The notes under the pieces are model-generated. The model was not told the DNA's origin, ran no database searches, and saw only the letters and a program-made list of their open reading frames with translations. A stretch of DNA of 64,000 nt from Chitinophaga vietnamensis (GTDB lineage Bacteria > Bacteroidota > Bacteroidia > Chitinophagales > Chitinophagaceae), in contig NZ_CABHMS010000003.1 in assembly GCF_902167635.1 (NCBI RefSeq), forward strand, positions 372,001 through 436,000. Reading direction: 5' to 3'. Below are positions 40,945 through 51,281 of the stretch, in pieces. How positions within the stretch are numbered: the first letter of the stretch is position 1; each line of letters begins with the position of its first letter. A program made the translations under genes and the position numbers.

Positions 40945-43900
40945 ATGATGATTCTGGCTTTTGCTGAAAGGACGAAGAAAGCGATCTCTATCACCTTATT
41001 AACAGTGCTGTACCTGCAAACGGTATTGCCTGCCTATGCCTTCGGTGGCCGCCCTGCGCGCGTGGTGCTGCCACCGGCAGCGGCGCCCTTGCACATTCCG
41101 CCGCCGCCAACGCCTGCTGTTGCGGCTGAAAAGAAGATGGCGCCAGCCGCTGCCAAAGCGGCTTTCGGCGGCCCCACGCAGCCCGAGTTCACCTCATTCC
41201 ATTCCGTGAGCAGCGATAACATGGTGGATCTCTTCACCGGAGATTTTAAATATAATATCCCTTTGCTGGATGTAGATGGATACCCGATCGCCATTGGCTA
41301 CAACGGCGGCGTAACAATGGACCAGGAGGCCAGCTGGGTAGGGCTGGGATGGAACCTCAATCCCGGTACCATTGCGCGTAATATGCGCGGCCTGCCGGAT
41401 GATTTCAATGGCAACGACAGCATCACCAAAACCATCAACATCAAAGAAAATAAGACCATCGGCGTAGATGCCAAAGCTTCTTTTTCTTTCTGGGATATTC
41501 CTATCACCGCTTCTGCGAACGTAGGCGTATTCCACAACACTTACCGCGGCTGGGGTATGGAGAGCGGCCTGAACGTAAGCATCCGTGCGGGCGCTAAATC
41601 AGCCGGCAGCCTGACCGCCGGGCTTGGGCTTTCCAACAACACGCAGGAAGGCCTTTCTGTCAGCCCTAACATTTCTCTTTCACTCAGCGAGAAAGATGCG
41701 CAGAACAAAGGCGGCTTTGGCGGTAACATCTCCGCCGGTCTCAGTTATAATACCCGCGGCGGTTTGAAAGCATTGCAGTTTTCCGGCGGATTGAGGATGA
41801 TGGCTAATTTCAAGCAGGTGGCCTCGGAGCAGCTGACGATGATGCGATGGAAAAACCTGCGTAATGGTGGCGGTTATGAGCGCGAGATCAATAAATTATC
41901 AAAGCTGACAGGCGCGGCGCCACAGGGTGTGGATGGCACATTTTCCAGCAGCATCTCTTTTGCCTATCCCTCTTCTCTGCCTAACATGGAGATACCTTAT
42001 ACCAGCTCCTCTATCAGCGGCAGCTTCGATTTTGGCGGAGCCGTGTTCGGCGCCTATGGCGCAGTAGGGCTTTCCGGTTATGTTACCAAACAAGCTATTG
42101 CACCGGAAGACAGAACACGCCGTTTCCCTGCCTATGGTTACCTCAACTTTTATAATGGCGCGCAAAACCCTGTGGGCTTGCTCGACTATAACCGCGAGCG
42201 TGAAATACCGATCAAAGAATCGGTACGTAACATCGCTATCCCTTCCTATACCGCCGATATCTTCTCCATCAGCGGAGAAGGCACTGGCGGCGTTTTCAGG
42301 GCTTACCGCAATGACATCGGTTATGTGAATGATCACCGCATGACCACCAAAAGCAAATCGGCCAGCATCGGCGTAAACCTCGGTGTAGGCAACCTCTTTC
42401 ACGTAGGCGCCGATGTTAACTTCAGCGATGCCTACTCCGAAAACCGCGCCTGGACTGATTATAATAACCTCGCCGCAAATACGCGCTTTACACAAAGCTC
42501 CAAAGATTATGAAGCCGTCTATTTCCGGAATCCCGGGGAGATGGGCGCGATCGATAAAAATTATTTTGATCGTTTGGGGGGAGATGATATTGTAGTACCG
42601 GAACTGTCCGGGCACAGAAGCCGCACCATCGGTACCACCGGCAACCTCCTCAAATACCGTGGCGGCGCGGTGATCGACAAGCTGCCTGTTACACAGGCAA
42701 CCTCCGTGAAAAGCAGCAGGGCCAAACGCTCGCAGCTCATCACTTACCTTACTGCCGATGAAGCCAGCAAAGCGGGCTTCTCCAAGTTTATTGAAAATTA
42801 TTCCGTTAATAAATATTTTCTCGGTACCTGTGATAATAGCATCCCCGATGACCTGGAAACGCCGCAGGGTTTCAAAGCAGAATTTTTCTGGTATGAGTTC
42901 ATGGATGATTACCATCACCTCAGCTACCGTGATCTGAAAAATCTCAACTTTGATGATATCTGGCAGTTCCGTGGCAACAATGGTATCAACGATGTTATCA
43001 ACTGGCACGAACCGGAAAGCGAACATAATGAAAATGCCTGGTTCTCCTTCCGCGCAAAAGGCCGTCTGAAAGCGCCGGTAACAGGTGTTTACAATATTCA
43101 TGTTTCTGCGGACGATGGTTGCCGCTTCTGGATAAATGGCAACAGGCTCATAGATCTGTACTGGGGCGTTAATGAAGGGACTCACGAGACCACTGCCTCC
43201 GTGAACCTCGAAGCCGGTAAATATTACGATGTATGGTTTGACTATTTCAACGGTGAAACACATGCCGGATTTCAGTTTGATATGAGCTGCAACGGCGTAA
43301 AAGTAACCTGGGATAATTTCTCCGTACCGGAAACAGTGGATACCATGGCCGTAAACCCTTCACTGTCGCTGGAGAAGCGCGTCAACGCTTTCCGCAAACC
43401 CAATCACATCTCCGAGATCGATGTGCTCAATTCAGACGGACAGCGTTACGTATACGGCCTGCCGGTATATACCATCAAACAGGATGAAGCTACTTTTTCT
43501 GTAGACAGATATAAAGGAAATGCAGCAGAAGGTACGGTAGCTTATGTGCCGAAAGTAGATGACGATGTGACCAACACCCGCGGCAACGACCGCTATTTCA
43601 GTGGAGAACGTATCCCGGCCTATGCGCACAGTTACCTGCTCACTGCGGTGTTGTCGCCCGATTATGTAGACCTCACCGGCGATGGCGTTAGTGACGATGA
43701 TCCCGGTAATGCGGTGCGTTTCAACTATTCCAAAGTAGCGGGCATCGCCAACCCTTACACCTGGCGCATTCCGTATGGCGATAAAGCCACCTATAACGAA
43801 GGCCTCAAATCAGATACCACCGACGATAAAGGCAGCTACGTATATGGCGAGAAAGAGCTGTGGTACCTCAATTCCATCGTATCAAAAAATATGGTGGCCA

Positions 43901-46620
43901 CCTTTAAACTGGAAGACCGCAGCGATCTGGCGCCCATCAACAAGGCGGGTATCATTCAGCAGAACAGCGGCCTGCCGAAACTGCTGCGCGAGATCAACCT
44001 GTATACCAAGGCTGATTTCCTGAAATATGGCGCCAACGCCATTCCCATCAAAACAGTACACTTCGATTACACTTACGACCTCTGTAAAAATCCTGCTACC
44101 GGCACGGGTAAACTTACCCTGAAAGGCATCTGGTTCTCTTACAACGGCAACGTGAGCAAGAATCCCGACCGCGCCAGAAGAAATGGCTATGTGTTCTATT
44201 ATAACAAGAACAATCCTTCCTTCGATACCAAATCCTTCGATCGTTGGGGTAACTATAAGGATATGACGAAGAACCCGAATTATACCACTGATAACCCGGT
44301 CACCAACGTCGAGTATCCGTATACGTTACAGGACAGCGCGGCAATGGCGTCAAATGTAGCCGCGTGGATGCTGGATTCTATCAAACTGCCTTCCGGCGGA
44401 CGGATGAAGATCAACTATGAAAGCGATGATTATGCTTTCGTGCAAAACCGCCGTGCATGCGTGCTGACGCCGATTGCGGGTTTGTCGCAAGGCCGTCCTT
44501 CCAGTTTAGGAAATCTCTCCAATCATCTATATGACCGCGTCGGTAATGGCGTATACGATAATCTCTATGTATCATTCAATGTATCCAAGGCCGTAACATC
44601 CAGGGCAGAGATATTTAATAATTATCTCGCCGGATTACATGATACTTTGTTCTTCCGTCTCAACGTCAATATGCCGGACAACCGCGTAGGTAAAGGCAAT
44701 GAATATATCCATTGCTATGGTTACCTCGATGGCAACGATTACGGTTTTTACAACAATGGTAAAACGATCTACGTAAAACTGAAATCAGTGCAGGTAGATG
44801 GAGATGAAGGCGGCGGATACAGTCCGCTGGCTAATTCCGCGATACAGTTCCTGAAAACAGCATTGCCCTCAAAAGCATATTCCGATTCAGATGTAGGCGA
44901 AACCCTCGATGGCGCCGCAGCGCTCAAACTGCTGGCTTCACTGGCTACCACCGTGCAGGATGAGATACGCGGATTTCCGCGTACGGCACGCCTCAAAGGC
45001 ATGGCCCGCGATCTTGATCTGAGCAGGAGCGCCGCCCGACTGAATGAACCTTATTATAAAAAATATGGCGGTGGCCATCGTGTGAAAAGTATCCTGATCT
45101 ACGATAACTGGAATGCCATGACCGGCCAGAAAGAATCACTGTATGGTACTGTCTATTCCTATACCACCGACAAGGAGATCGATGGAAAGCTCACGACCAT
45201 CAGCAGTGGTGTGGCGGCTTATGAGCCCGTGATCGGTGGCGAAGACAATCCCTGGCATACCCCGCTGACCTACAAGGATAAACTGGGCAAGCTGGTATCC
45301 AGCGTGGCCAGCTATGTGGAAACGCCGCTTGGCGAATCCTTTTTCCCCGCGCCATCCGTGGGTTACAGTCGGGTGCGCGTATCATCGATCCATACGAAGA
45401 ATGTGAAATCGCAGACCGGGTATTCAGAGAGCACTTTCTATACGGCCTATGATTTCCCCACGATCGTTACTGCGTCAGAAATTGTGGGCGACCAGATGAA
45501 AGCACAATACAAGCCCGCCTTTGGCAATATGTTCAAGATCAACGCCAGGAACTATTTGGGTATGTCGCAGGGCTTCAAGATAGAACTGAATGATATGCAT
45601 GGCAAGCCAAGAGGAGAGTATGCCTACAAAACAGGCGATTCTCTTCCCATCTCTTCCAAAGAATTTTATTATAAGGTAGATAACGAGAAGAGCGAATTCC
45701 AGCACCTGAACAACACGGTACTGGCTATCGACAAACAAGGGAATATAGACAGCGCAGTGATGGGCCTGGATATGGAACTGATGATGGACCAGCGCCAGCA
45801 GCGATCCGTTACCAATGGTATTGTGGCGAATGGCGCGGTGGAAGGTTTCTATGTGATCACAGTGGTGTCGAGCTTTGCCGGCTTTGGCTACCCGCAGAGC
45901 GAAGATGTGATGTTCCGTTCCGCAGCGGCCACCAAAGTGATTAACAGGCGCGGCATCCTCGACAGGGTAGTGGTTTCCGACAAAGGCAGTGTAGTAACCA
46001 CAAAGAACCTGTTGTTCGATGCAGAGAATGGCAATGCGCTGTTGACATCCGTTCAGAATGAGTTTGACGATCCTTTGTACTCCTTTGCATATCCGGCCAA
46101 TTGGGTGTACGATGGCATGGGGCCGGCTTATCAGAACATCAACAATACCCTCGATCATATTGATGTAAGAGGCGGTAAGCTACTCACCAATATTGCGCCG
46201 CTGTCGCCCGCTACTTTCTTTTCTTCCGGCGACGAGCTGCTGGTATACACGCATCCGGGTGTGGCAGGTACTGACTGTAATGAAGCCCTGGCCACCTTCC
46301 CCAGCGCTGCCAGAGTATGGGTGGTGGATGCTAACAGCCTGAATGGCGGCCCGCCGGATCTCTACTTCATGCAACGCGATGGCTCGCCATTCACCGGCCT
46401 GGATATGAGCATCAAGATACTCCGCTCCGGCAGGAGGAACATTGCCGCACAGGTGGGCTCCGTCACGATGATGAAGAACCCGATAGAACAGAATGGATCT
46501 AAATACAAACTGGTGATCGACGACAGTAAGCAGGTAATAGATGCTTCCATGCAGGAATACCGCCAGAACTGGAAAGTACAGGATAAGAACCTGATGAAAA
46601 TAGAATGTTCACTCAAATAA
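40945..46620 (+). CDS. Very large exported RHS/SpvB-like protein with PA14 domain
   Basis: The ATG at 40945 gives 1891 residues and a signal peptide (TKKAISITLLTVLYLQTVLP-AYA). After a Pro/Ala linker comes a motif shared with SpvB/RHS N-termini: DLFTGDFKYNIPLLDVDGYP and ASWVGLGWNLNPGTIARNMR. A PA14 domain lies at about residues 640-795 (APVTGVYNIHVSADDGCRFW, NRLIDLYWGVNEG). The rest is a long beta-rich body with RHS-like blocks but no C-terminal RHS core. PA14 domains bind carbohydrates. An open frame reaches back to 40906 at a TTG overlapping the previous stop. Confidence 0.78.
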   Translation: MMILAFAERTKKAISITLLTVLYLQTVLPAYAFGGRPARVVLPPAAAPLHIPPPPTPAVAAEKKMAPAAAKAAFGGPTQPEFTSFHSVSSDNMVDLFTGDFKYNIPLLDVDGYPIAIGYNGGVTMDQEASWVGLGWNLNPGTIARNMRGLPDDFNGNDSITKTINIKENKTIGVDAKASFSFWDIPITASANVGVFHNTYRGWGMESGLNVSIRAGAKSAGSLTAGLGLSNNTQEGLSVSPNISLSLSEKDAQNKGGFGGNISAGLSYNTRGGLKALQFSGGLRMMANFKQVASEQLTMMRWKNLRNGGGYEREINKLSKLTGAAPQGVDGTFSSSISFAYPSSLPNMEIPYTSSSISGSFDFGGAVFGAYGAVGLSGYVTKQAIAPEDRTRRFPAYGYLNFYNGAQNPVGLLDYNREREIPIKESVRNIAIPSYTADIFSISGEGTGGVFRAYRNDIGYVNDHRMTTKSKSASIGVNLGVGNLFHVGADVNFSDAYSENRAWTDYNNLAANTRFTQSSKDYEAVYFRNPGEMGAIDKNYFDRLGGDDIVVPELSGHRSRTIGTTGNLLKYRGGAVIDKLPVTQATSVKSSRAKRSQLITYLTADEASKAGFSKFIENYSVNKYFLGTCDNSIPDDLETPQGFKAEFFWYEFMDDYHHLSYRDLKNLNFDDIWQFRGNNGINDVINWHEPESEHNENAWFSFRAKGRLKAPVTGVYNIHVSADDGCRFWINGNRLIDLYWGVNEGTHETTASVNLEAGKYYDVWFDYFNGETHAGFQFDMSCNGVKVTWDNFSVPETVDTMAVNPSLSLEKRVNAFRKPNHISEIDVLNSDGQRYVYGLPVYTIKQDEATFSVDRYKGNAAEGTVAYVPKVDDDVTNTRGNDRYFSGERIPAYAHSYLLTAVLSPDYVDLTGDGVSDDDPGNAVRFNYSKVAGIANPYTWRIPYGDKATYNEGLKSDTTDDKGSYVYGEKELWYLNSIVSKNMVATFKLEDRSDLAPINKAGIIQQNSGLPKLLREINLYTKADFLKYGANAIPIKTVHFDYTYDLCKNPATGTGKLTLKGIWFSYNGNVSKNPDRARRNGYVFYYNKNNPSFDTKSFDRWGNYKDMTKNPNYTTDNPVTNVEYPYTLQDSAAMASNVAAWMLDSIKLPSGGRMKINYESDDYAFVQNRRACVLTPIAGLSQGRPSSLGNLSNHLYDRVGNGVYDNLYVSFNVSKAVTSRAEIFNNYLAGLHDTLFFRLNVNMPDNRVGKGNEYIHCYGYLDGNDYGFYNNGKTIYVKLKSVQVDGDEGGGYSPLANSAIQFLKTALPSKAYSDSDVGETLDGAAALKLLASLATTVQDEIRGFPRTARLKGMARDLDLSRSAARLNEPYYKKYGGGHRVKSILIYDNWNAMTGQKESLYGTVYSYTTDKEIDGKLTTISSGVAAYEPVIGGEDNPWHTPLTYKDKLGKLVSSVASYVETPLGESFFPAPSVGYSRVRVSSIHTKNVKSQTGYSESTFYTAYDFPTIVTASEIVGDQMKAQYKPAFGNMFKINARNYLGMSQGFKIELNDMHGKPRGEYAYKTGDSLPISSKEFYYKVDNEKSEFQHLNNTVLAIDKQGNIDSAVMGLDMELMMDQRQQRSVTNGIVANGAVEGFYVITVVSSFAGFGYPQSEDVMFRSAAATKVINRRGILDRVVVSDKGSVVTTKNLLFDAENGNALLTSVQNEFDDPLYSFAYPANWVYDGMGPAYQNINNTLDHIDVRGGKLLTNIAPLSPATFFSSGDELLVYTHPGVAGTDCNEALATFPSAARVWVVDANSLNGGPPDLYFMQRDGSPFTGLDMSIKILRSGRRNIAAQVGSVTMMKNPIEQNGSKYKLVIDDSKQVIDASMQEYRQNWKVQDKNLMKIECSLK

Positions 46621-46625
46621 AAAAG

Positions 46626-47102
46626 ATGAAAATGAAACTGCTGCATATACTGATGATATCCACGCTGTTGACGGTAGCCGGAAAAGCTGGCGCACAACAG
46701 GTTTCGGGTGAATGGAAATTACAACAGGTGAACCTGGAAACACATGATTTCTGGAGCAATGCCCTGATCAGCAAACAGGTGCTTACCGTGGAAGACGCGA
46801 TGAAGATCAATGCACCGCTCTATAACAAGCTGGCCTTCCGTGATACGCTCTGTGTGATGGAACGTGGTAACAATATGGAAACATGGAGTTATCGCCTGAA
46901 GCCGGAAGAGCTGGAACTGAGGGACCTGCGTCCTTCAGGGCCTGATGCGCCGGTGAATAAACGTTATTTCCCATATGCTTCCAGGGCGGCCGGCTCTTTT
47001 GAAATAGGGCCCATGTCTGCCAGCTATACGGATAAAACAACCGGTCAGCCGGTGCGCATCGTCTACACCTGCCTGTACATACGTACAGCCGCCGGTAAAT
47101 GA
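46626..47102 (+). CDS. Small exported hypothetical protein
   Basis: The product is 158 residues from the ATG at 46626, with signal ILMISTLLTVAGKAGAQQ. The mature part (VSGEWKLQQVNLETHDFWSN, MERGNNMETWSYRLKPEELE) resembles a short lipocalin-like barrel; I do not recognise a family. It sits 5 bp after the PA14/RHS-like gene and is probably cotranscribed. Confidence 0.65.
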   Translation: MKMKLLHILMISTLLTVAGKAGAQQVSGEWKLQQVNLETHDFWSNALISKQVLTVEDAMKINAPLYNKLAFRDTLCVMERGNNMETWSYRLKPEELELRDLRPSGPDAPVNKRYFPYASRAAGSFEIGPMSASYTDKTTGQPVRIVYTCLYIRTAAGK

Positions 47103-47131
47103 TCCTGTTGAACTAAATATAATTATTGCAG

Positions 47132-50100
47132 ATGCCTATTATCTCTTATATCAAAAGACCTTGCGCTGTACTGGTGTGGATGGTGTTGTTTTTTATATGT
47201 AGCAAAAATGTATCGGCCCAATGTGTGAACTGGTCGGTTGGCACTACGGTGGATAGTTCCCTGTGTATTGCCAGCGGCAGGATCACGGTGAAGCTCACGG
47301 GGCCTGATCTGGCGGGGATGGACAGTATTCAGTATTCTCTCGATCCGCTAACGCCGGGAGGAACGCTCATTGCCAAAAGCTCTTTCTCTGTGCTGGATAA
47401 TATCCGTGCAGGAGAGTATAAATTGAAGGTGGAGGCCATGTGTGCCGGCAGCCCGGTGTTTAAAGAAGTGCCGGTAACCGTGCCGGGGAATTACAAGAAT
47501 GACCTGGAATACAGTGGCGTGCAGTTCCGTCCTTACCTCAATAGTTGTATTCCCGGAAAGATACAACTGACCATCAAAGGAGGACGTACGCCTTATACGA
47601 TCCGTATGCTGAAATCGCCTGCCGCATACACTGGTATCAAAACGGTGAGCACCTCGCAAACTACTTTCCTGTTTGATTCGCTGATTACCGGTCATTATGT
47701 ATTTGATGTGATCGATGCCTGCGGATCGGCCAGGGATACGGTTCCGGTGAATGTGTCTCCTGCAAACATGTGGACCTATACCTGGGGAACGATCGGCCGC
47801 TGCGACACCGCCGTTTTCATGACCCTGATCAACCTGGATGGCTATCCGTCCGGCGAAGTAAGTATGTTGTATCACGGTCAGCTGGATGTGCTTAGCTCCA
47901 ATACCAGGAAGGTGCCGGTAAATACCTATTTCATGGATACGGTGCCATTGCCGAAGGGTAAGAGCATGGAGGATTACAGCTCGCAGGTATATAAAGGCTT
48001 CACAGAAACTTGTGGGAGTACTTATCCATCCAGTGTAACCCTTGTCACCCCTTACATCTACCAGGTGGCGATCAGCCATAACTGTAATAATACCTTTTCC
48101 GCCAATCTCAGCATAGCAGGGTATGCCGGATGTTATCCGCTTACCGCCACGCTGATCAACCAGGATAACCCTTCCCAGACATATAGCAACACCATCAGCA
48201 ATCAGGGGAACTTGCTCATTAAAAATGTTCCTTATGGAAACTATACACTGGAGCTGCGTTCTTCTACCGGTAAACTATTGTACACCCAGACGCTTAATCA
48301 GCAACCGATCAAAATAGATTTCACGATCAGCGTTGTCCGTGATCCATATAATGAAGGAGGCTATGACGGTATCGGCGTTGTACAGATATCGCCTGCTGCC
48401 GGCTTTCCGGTTGGAACGACCATTTCTATGGTATATCCAAGGGTAACGCAGTTATATACAGTTACGGAGCCTATTAACTATGCCTTGTCGTTCTATGGAG
48501 ATCCACCCAATACCTACTATGGCCTGCCTCCAGGGTTTTATATATACAAGGTGGTAACGCCTTGCGACAGTTTTATGCTGCCTGTTACCATACGTGATGA
48601 AGATGTATATCATTTCTATGGCAGCTATGATGCAGTGCGTTCCTGCAATGGCCTGAAAGTGATACCCAAAGGCAATGCCGTGAAAGGCGCACAGTCGTCA
48701 AAGATCTATTTCCAGATAGCAGATGCCCTTGGCAAGAATATCGCGACCGGCTACGCTGGAGACACTGTTACGCTGCCACTGGAAGGCAATTACAAAATAT
48801 CTTATGGTTACAACTATTCCTACAGTGTAAACCCGCAAACTATCAACTACAAAAAAACACCGATGGACATCAACAGCCGATACACCCTCGGCTTTGTTTG
48901 CCCGGGAAGGCCCGATAATGAAGGACAGATACGCATCCGCGCCATGGGAGGGGAATCTGGTAACAACAACTACACCTATTACCTCTCTGAAGTAGGAAAT
49001 TCACTCAACGGCCCATACATAGATATCAATACCACCGGCGCTTTCAGAAGCACGACCTCCTATCAGCTGATGAAAGGTCATACTTATGAAGTGAGGATCA
49101 GGAACAGCTGTAACGAATCCATCGTACAAGCAGTAACCATCATGGATTTCGCCAATTTTCACTTGGCATCGGTAGATAAACCTTATTACTGCTATGGCGA
49201 CAAGCTCACTTTCAAAGTGGTGAACCTGCCATCAGAAGCAATACAATACAAATGGTCAGGCCCGAATGTAAATGTGCTCACTAACGGTTCCGCCTCTACG
49301 CAGCAGCTGGTCATCCGGAATGCTACCAACCGCGATTCCGGCCTGTACAAAGTAGTGGTGAATACCGATATGTGCGACGCGCCGCTGATTGGAACCGTAC
49401 AGGTGAACATGGCCCGCTACAACCCGGTGTGCTACAGCGCGCTCTCGGATACCAGCGTAAACCCTTACACCTATGGGCTGTTGGGCAACTGGCGCACCGA
49501 ACGCAGTTATACTTATTACAGCACCCGTTCTTCCAATACGGTAAATGAACTTACCAATATCCGGAAAGATGGTACCATCAGGAATTTCATGCAATTCTGG
49601 CAATTGCAGGCTGGTAAATGGTCTGCGAAGTATGATACCACCCGCTGGGTATGGAATACCATGAGCACCATCTTCAGCAAAAAAGGATTTGAACTGGAAA
49701 ATAAAGACCCGCTGGGCCGCTACAATGCCGGTATCTACGGTTATGACGAAGCATTGCCCGTAGCGGTAGTGCAGAACGCCCGCTACCGGGATGCTGCCTT
49801 CGACGGCTTTGAAGATTATTTCTTCCAGACTGCCGGCTGCGGTGATACCATCTGCCCCGTAAACCGTCATTTCGATTTTTCTGCCTATATCAATAGCATC
49901 GACAGTACACAACACCACACCGGTCGCTATAGCCTGAAAATTAATGCAGGCAAGGACCTTGGCCTCAATGCGCCGGCGGTGGATGATGATATCGCCTTGT
50001 CTGCCCCCACCTTCAACTACGGCAGCAATTGCGCCGGCACGGTGCTGAAAAGCGTGCGGGTGAACAAGAACGTGATCATCCCGGCATTCTCCCCGGTTAC

Positions 50101-50560
50101 CGGCAAACAGATGTTGTTCAGCATCTGGGTGAAAGAAGAGCAGCCATGTAACTGTACCGTCTATACGAAAACGAAAGTGATGGTGTTCGTGGGCGGCCCA
50201 GACGAAGTACGGGTGATCGCAGAAGCCAAGCCCACCGGCGTTATCATCGACGGATGGCAGCGTTATGAACAGGTGGTGAAGCTCAGCAAAACCGCTACCT
50301 CCATGAGTTTTGTAGTAACCGCGCCATCCTCTTCCAATGTTTATATAGATGATATCCGCCTGCATCCCTACAATGCCAATATGAAATCATTTGTATACGA
50401 TCCGCAAACATTGCGGCTCATGGCAGAACTGGATGAGAACAACTACGCTACTTTCTACGAATACGACGACGATGGCACGCTTAACCGTGTGAAGAAAGAG
50501 ACGGAGCGCGGCGTAAAAACTATTTCAGAAACCAGATCAGGATTGATCAAAGAAGAATAG
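47132..50560 (+). CDS. Large exported Ig-repeat protein ending in an RHS/YD-like strand
   Basis: The ATG at 47132 gives 1142 residues with signal CAVLVWMVLFFICSKNVSAQ. The N-terminal two-thirds is a series of beta-sandwich repeats of SprB/Ig type with cysteine pairs. An Ig-like domain at about 665-760 contains VNLPSEAIQYKWSGP and NRDSGLYKVVV. A jelly-roll-like part follows (GRYSLKINAGKDLGLNAPAV; FSIWVKEEQPCNC). The last about 60 residues are YD-like (YDPQTLRLMAELDENNYATF, YEYDDDGTLNRVKKETERG), the kind of strand found in RHS shells. Confidence 0.72.
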   Translation: MPIISYIKRPCAVLVWMVLFFICSKNVSAQCVNWSVGTTVDSSLCIASGRITVKLTGPDLAGMDSIQYSLDPLTPGGTLIAKSSFSVLDNIRAGEYKLKVEAMCAGSPVFKEVPVTVPGNYKNDLEYSGVQFRPYLNSCIPGKIQLTIKGGRTPYTIRMLKSPAAYTGIKTVSTSQTTFLFDSLITGHYVFDVIDACGSARDTVPVNVSPANMWTYTWGTIGRCDTAVFMTLINLDGYPSGEVSMLYHGQLDVLSSNTRKVPVNTYFMDTVPLPKGKSMEDYSSQVYKGFTETCGSTYPSSVTLVTPYIYQVAISHNCNNTFSANLSIAGYAGCYPLTATLINQDNPSQTYSNTISNQGNLLIKNVPYGNYTLELRSSTGKLLYTQTLNQQPIKIDFTISVVRDPYNEGGYDGIGVVQISPAAGFPVGTTISMVYPRVTQLYTVTEPINYALSFYGDPPNTYYGLPPGFYIYKVVTPCDSFMLPVTIRDEDVYHFYGSYDAVRSCNGLKVIPKGNAVKGAQSSKIYFQIADALGKNIATGYAGDTVTLPLEGNYKISYGYNYSYSVNPQTINYKKTPMDINSRYTLGFVCPGRPDNEGQIRIRAMGGESGNNNYTYYLSEVGNSLNGPYIDINTTGAFRSTTSYQLMKGHTYEVRIRNSCNESIVQAVTIMDFANFHLASVDKPYYCYGDKLTFKVVNLPSEAIQYKWSGPNVNVLTNGSASTQQLVIRNATNRDSGLYKVVVNTDMCDAPLIGTVQVNMARYNPVCYSALSDTSVNPYTYGLLGNWRTERSYTYYSTRSSNTVNELTNIRKDGTIRNFMQFWQLQAGKWSAKYDTTRWVWNTMSTIFSKKGFELENKDPLGRYNAGIYGYDEALPVAVVQNARYRDAAFDGFEDYFFQTAGCGDTICPVNRHFDFSAYINSIDSTQHHTGRYSLKINAGKDLGLNAPAVDDDIALSAPTFNYGSNCAGTVLKSVRVNKNVIIPAFSPVTGKQMLFSIWVKEEQPCNCTVYTKTKVMVFVGGPDEVRVIAEAKPTGVIIDGWQRYEQVVKLSKTATSMSFVVTAPSSSNVYIDDIRLHPYNANMKSFVYDPQTLRLMAELDENNYATFYEYDDDGTLNRVKKETERGVKTISETRSGLIKEE

Positions 50561-50568
50561 GAGGAAGT

Positions 50569-51276
50569 ATGAAGAAAGTATTGCTATTGGCCTGCTGTAT
50601 GCTGCTGCTGGCGGGCATTACACAGGCGCAGGTATCCACAGATACCGCCGCCTTGTTCAAAGAGATGCGGCAGGTGTATGAGGCCAGCAGACAAGCGCCC
50701 ATCGCCTATGATGTGAAGACCTACTTCACGGATACTACCGGTCCGGCGGGCATACCGGATTCCATGTTTAGTCACGTGGAGTTGAATGGTGATAACATGC
50801 GAGTGACCAACGAAGTTACAGAAACGGTATACAACGATAAGTACCAGCTGGTATTGTTCAAGGAAGAGAAACGGATGATGATCGCGAGGCGGAACCGGGA
50901 ACAGGCTTCACCGCTGGATATGATGAACGGCCAGCTGCTGGCAAAGGTAGCGGGCTCCTGGTCGAAAGCATCTGTGAAAGGGAAGGAGATCATTACCATC
51001 ACCGGCAAGGAATCATCACCGGTGAAACAGATCATCATCACGCTGGATCACAAAACCGGGCATATGGAAGGTATCCTGCTGGAACTGCGGCAAGCGGAAG
51101 ACGCCGGCCATCCAACGTATATGACTATACGTTATGCATTCAGCAATTATACCGCCCTGCCCGCAGGATATAACGGAACAGACGAACGCCGGTACTTTGT
51201 TGCGGGTGAGAAGGAATACCGGACCGCCGCAGCATACGCCGACTATCAAATATTTTTAGCATCGCCGAACCTATAG
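50569..51276 (+). CDS. Exported LolA-like/hypothetical protein
   Basis: The product is 235 residues with signal VLLLACCMLLLAGITQAQ. The mature part has a helix with EMRQVYEASRQAPIAYDVKT and then strands (GDNMRVTNEVTETVYNDKYQ; IITLDHKTGHMEGILLEL), reminiscent of a LolA/LolB half-barrel, but without a decisive signature. It is wedged 8 bp after one giant gene and 5 bp before the next, which suggests an accessory or chaperone role in their export. That role is inference from position. Confidence 0.6.
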   Translation: MKKVLLLACCMLLLAGITQAQVSTDTAALFKEMRQVYEASRQAPIAYDVKTYFTDTTGPAGIPDSMFSHVELNGDNMRVTNEVTETVYNDKYQLVLFKEEKRMMIARRNREQASPLDMMNGQLLAKVAGSWSKASVKGKEIITITGKESSPVKQIIITLDHKTGHMEGILLELRQAEDAGHPTYMTIRYAFSNYTALPAGYNGTDERRYFVAGEKEYRTAAAYADYQIFLASPNL

Positions 51277-51281
51277 TCTAC

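Noticed and set aside
49256-50365. A 369-codon minus-strand frame
   Set aside because: It is antisense to the large Ig-repeat protein and rich in His/Ile without any recognisable motif.
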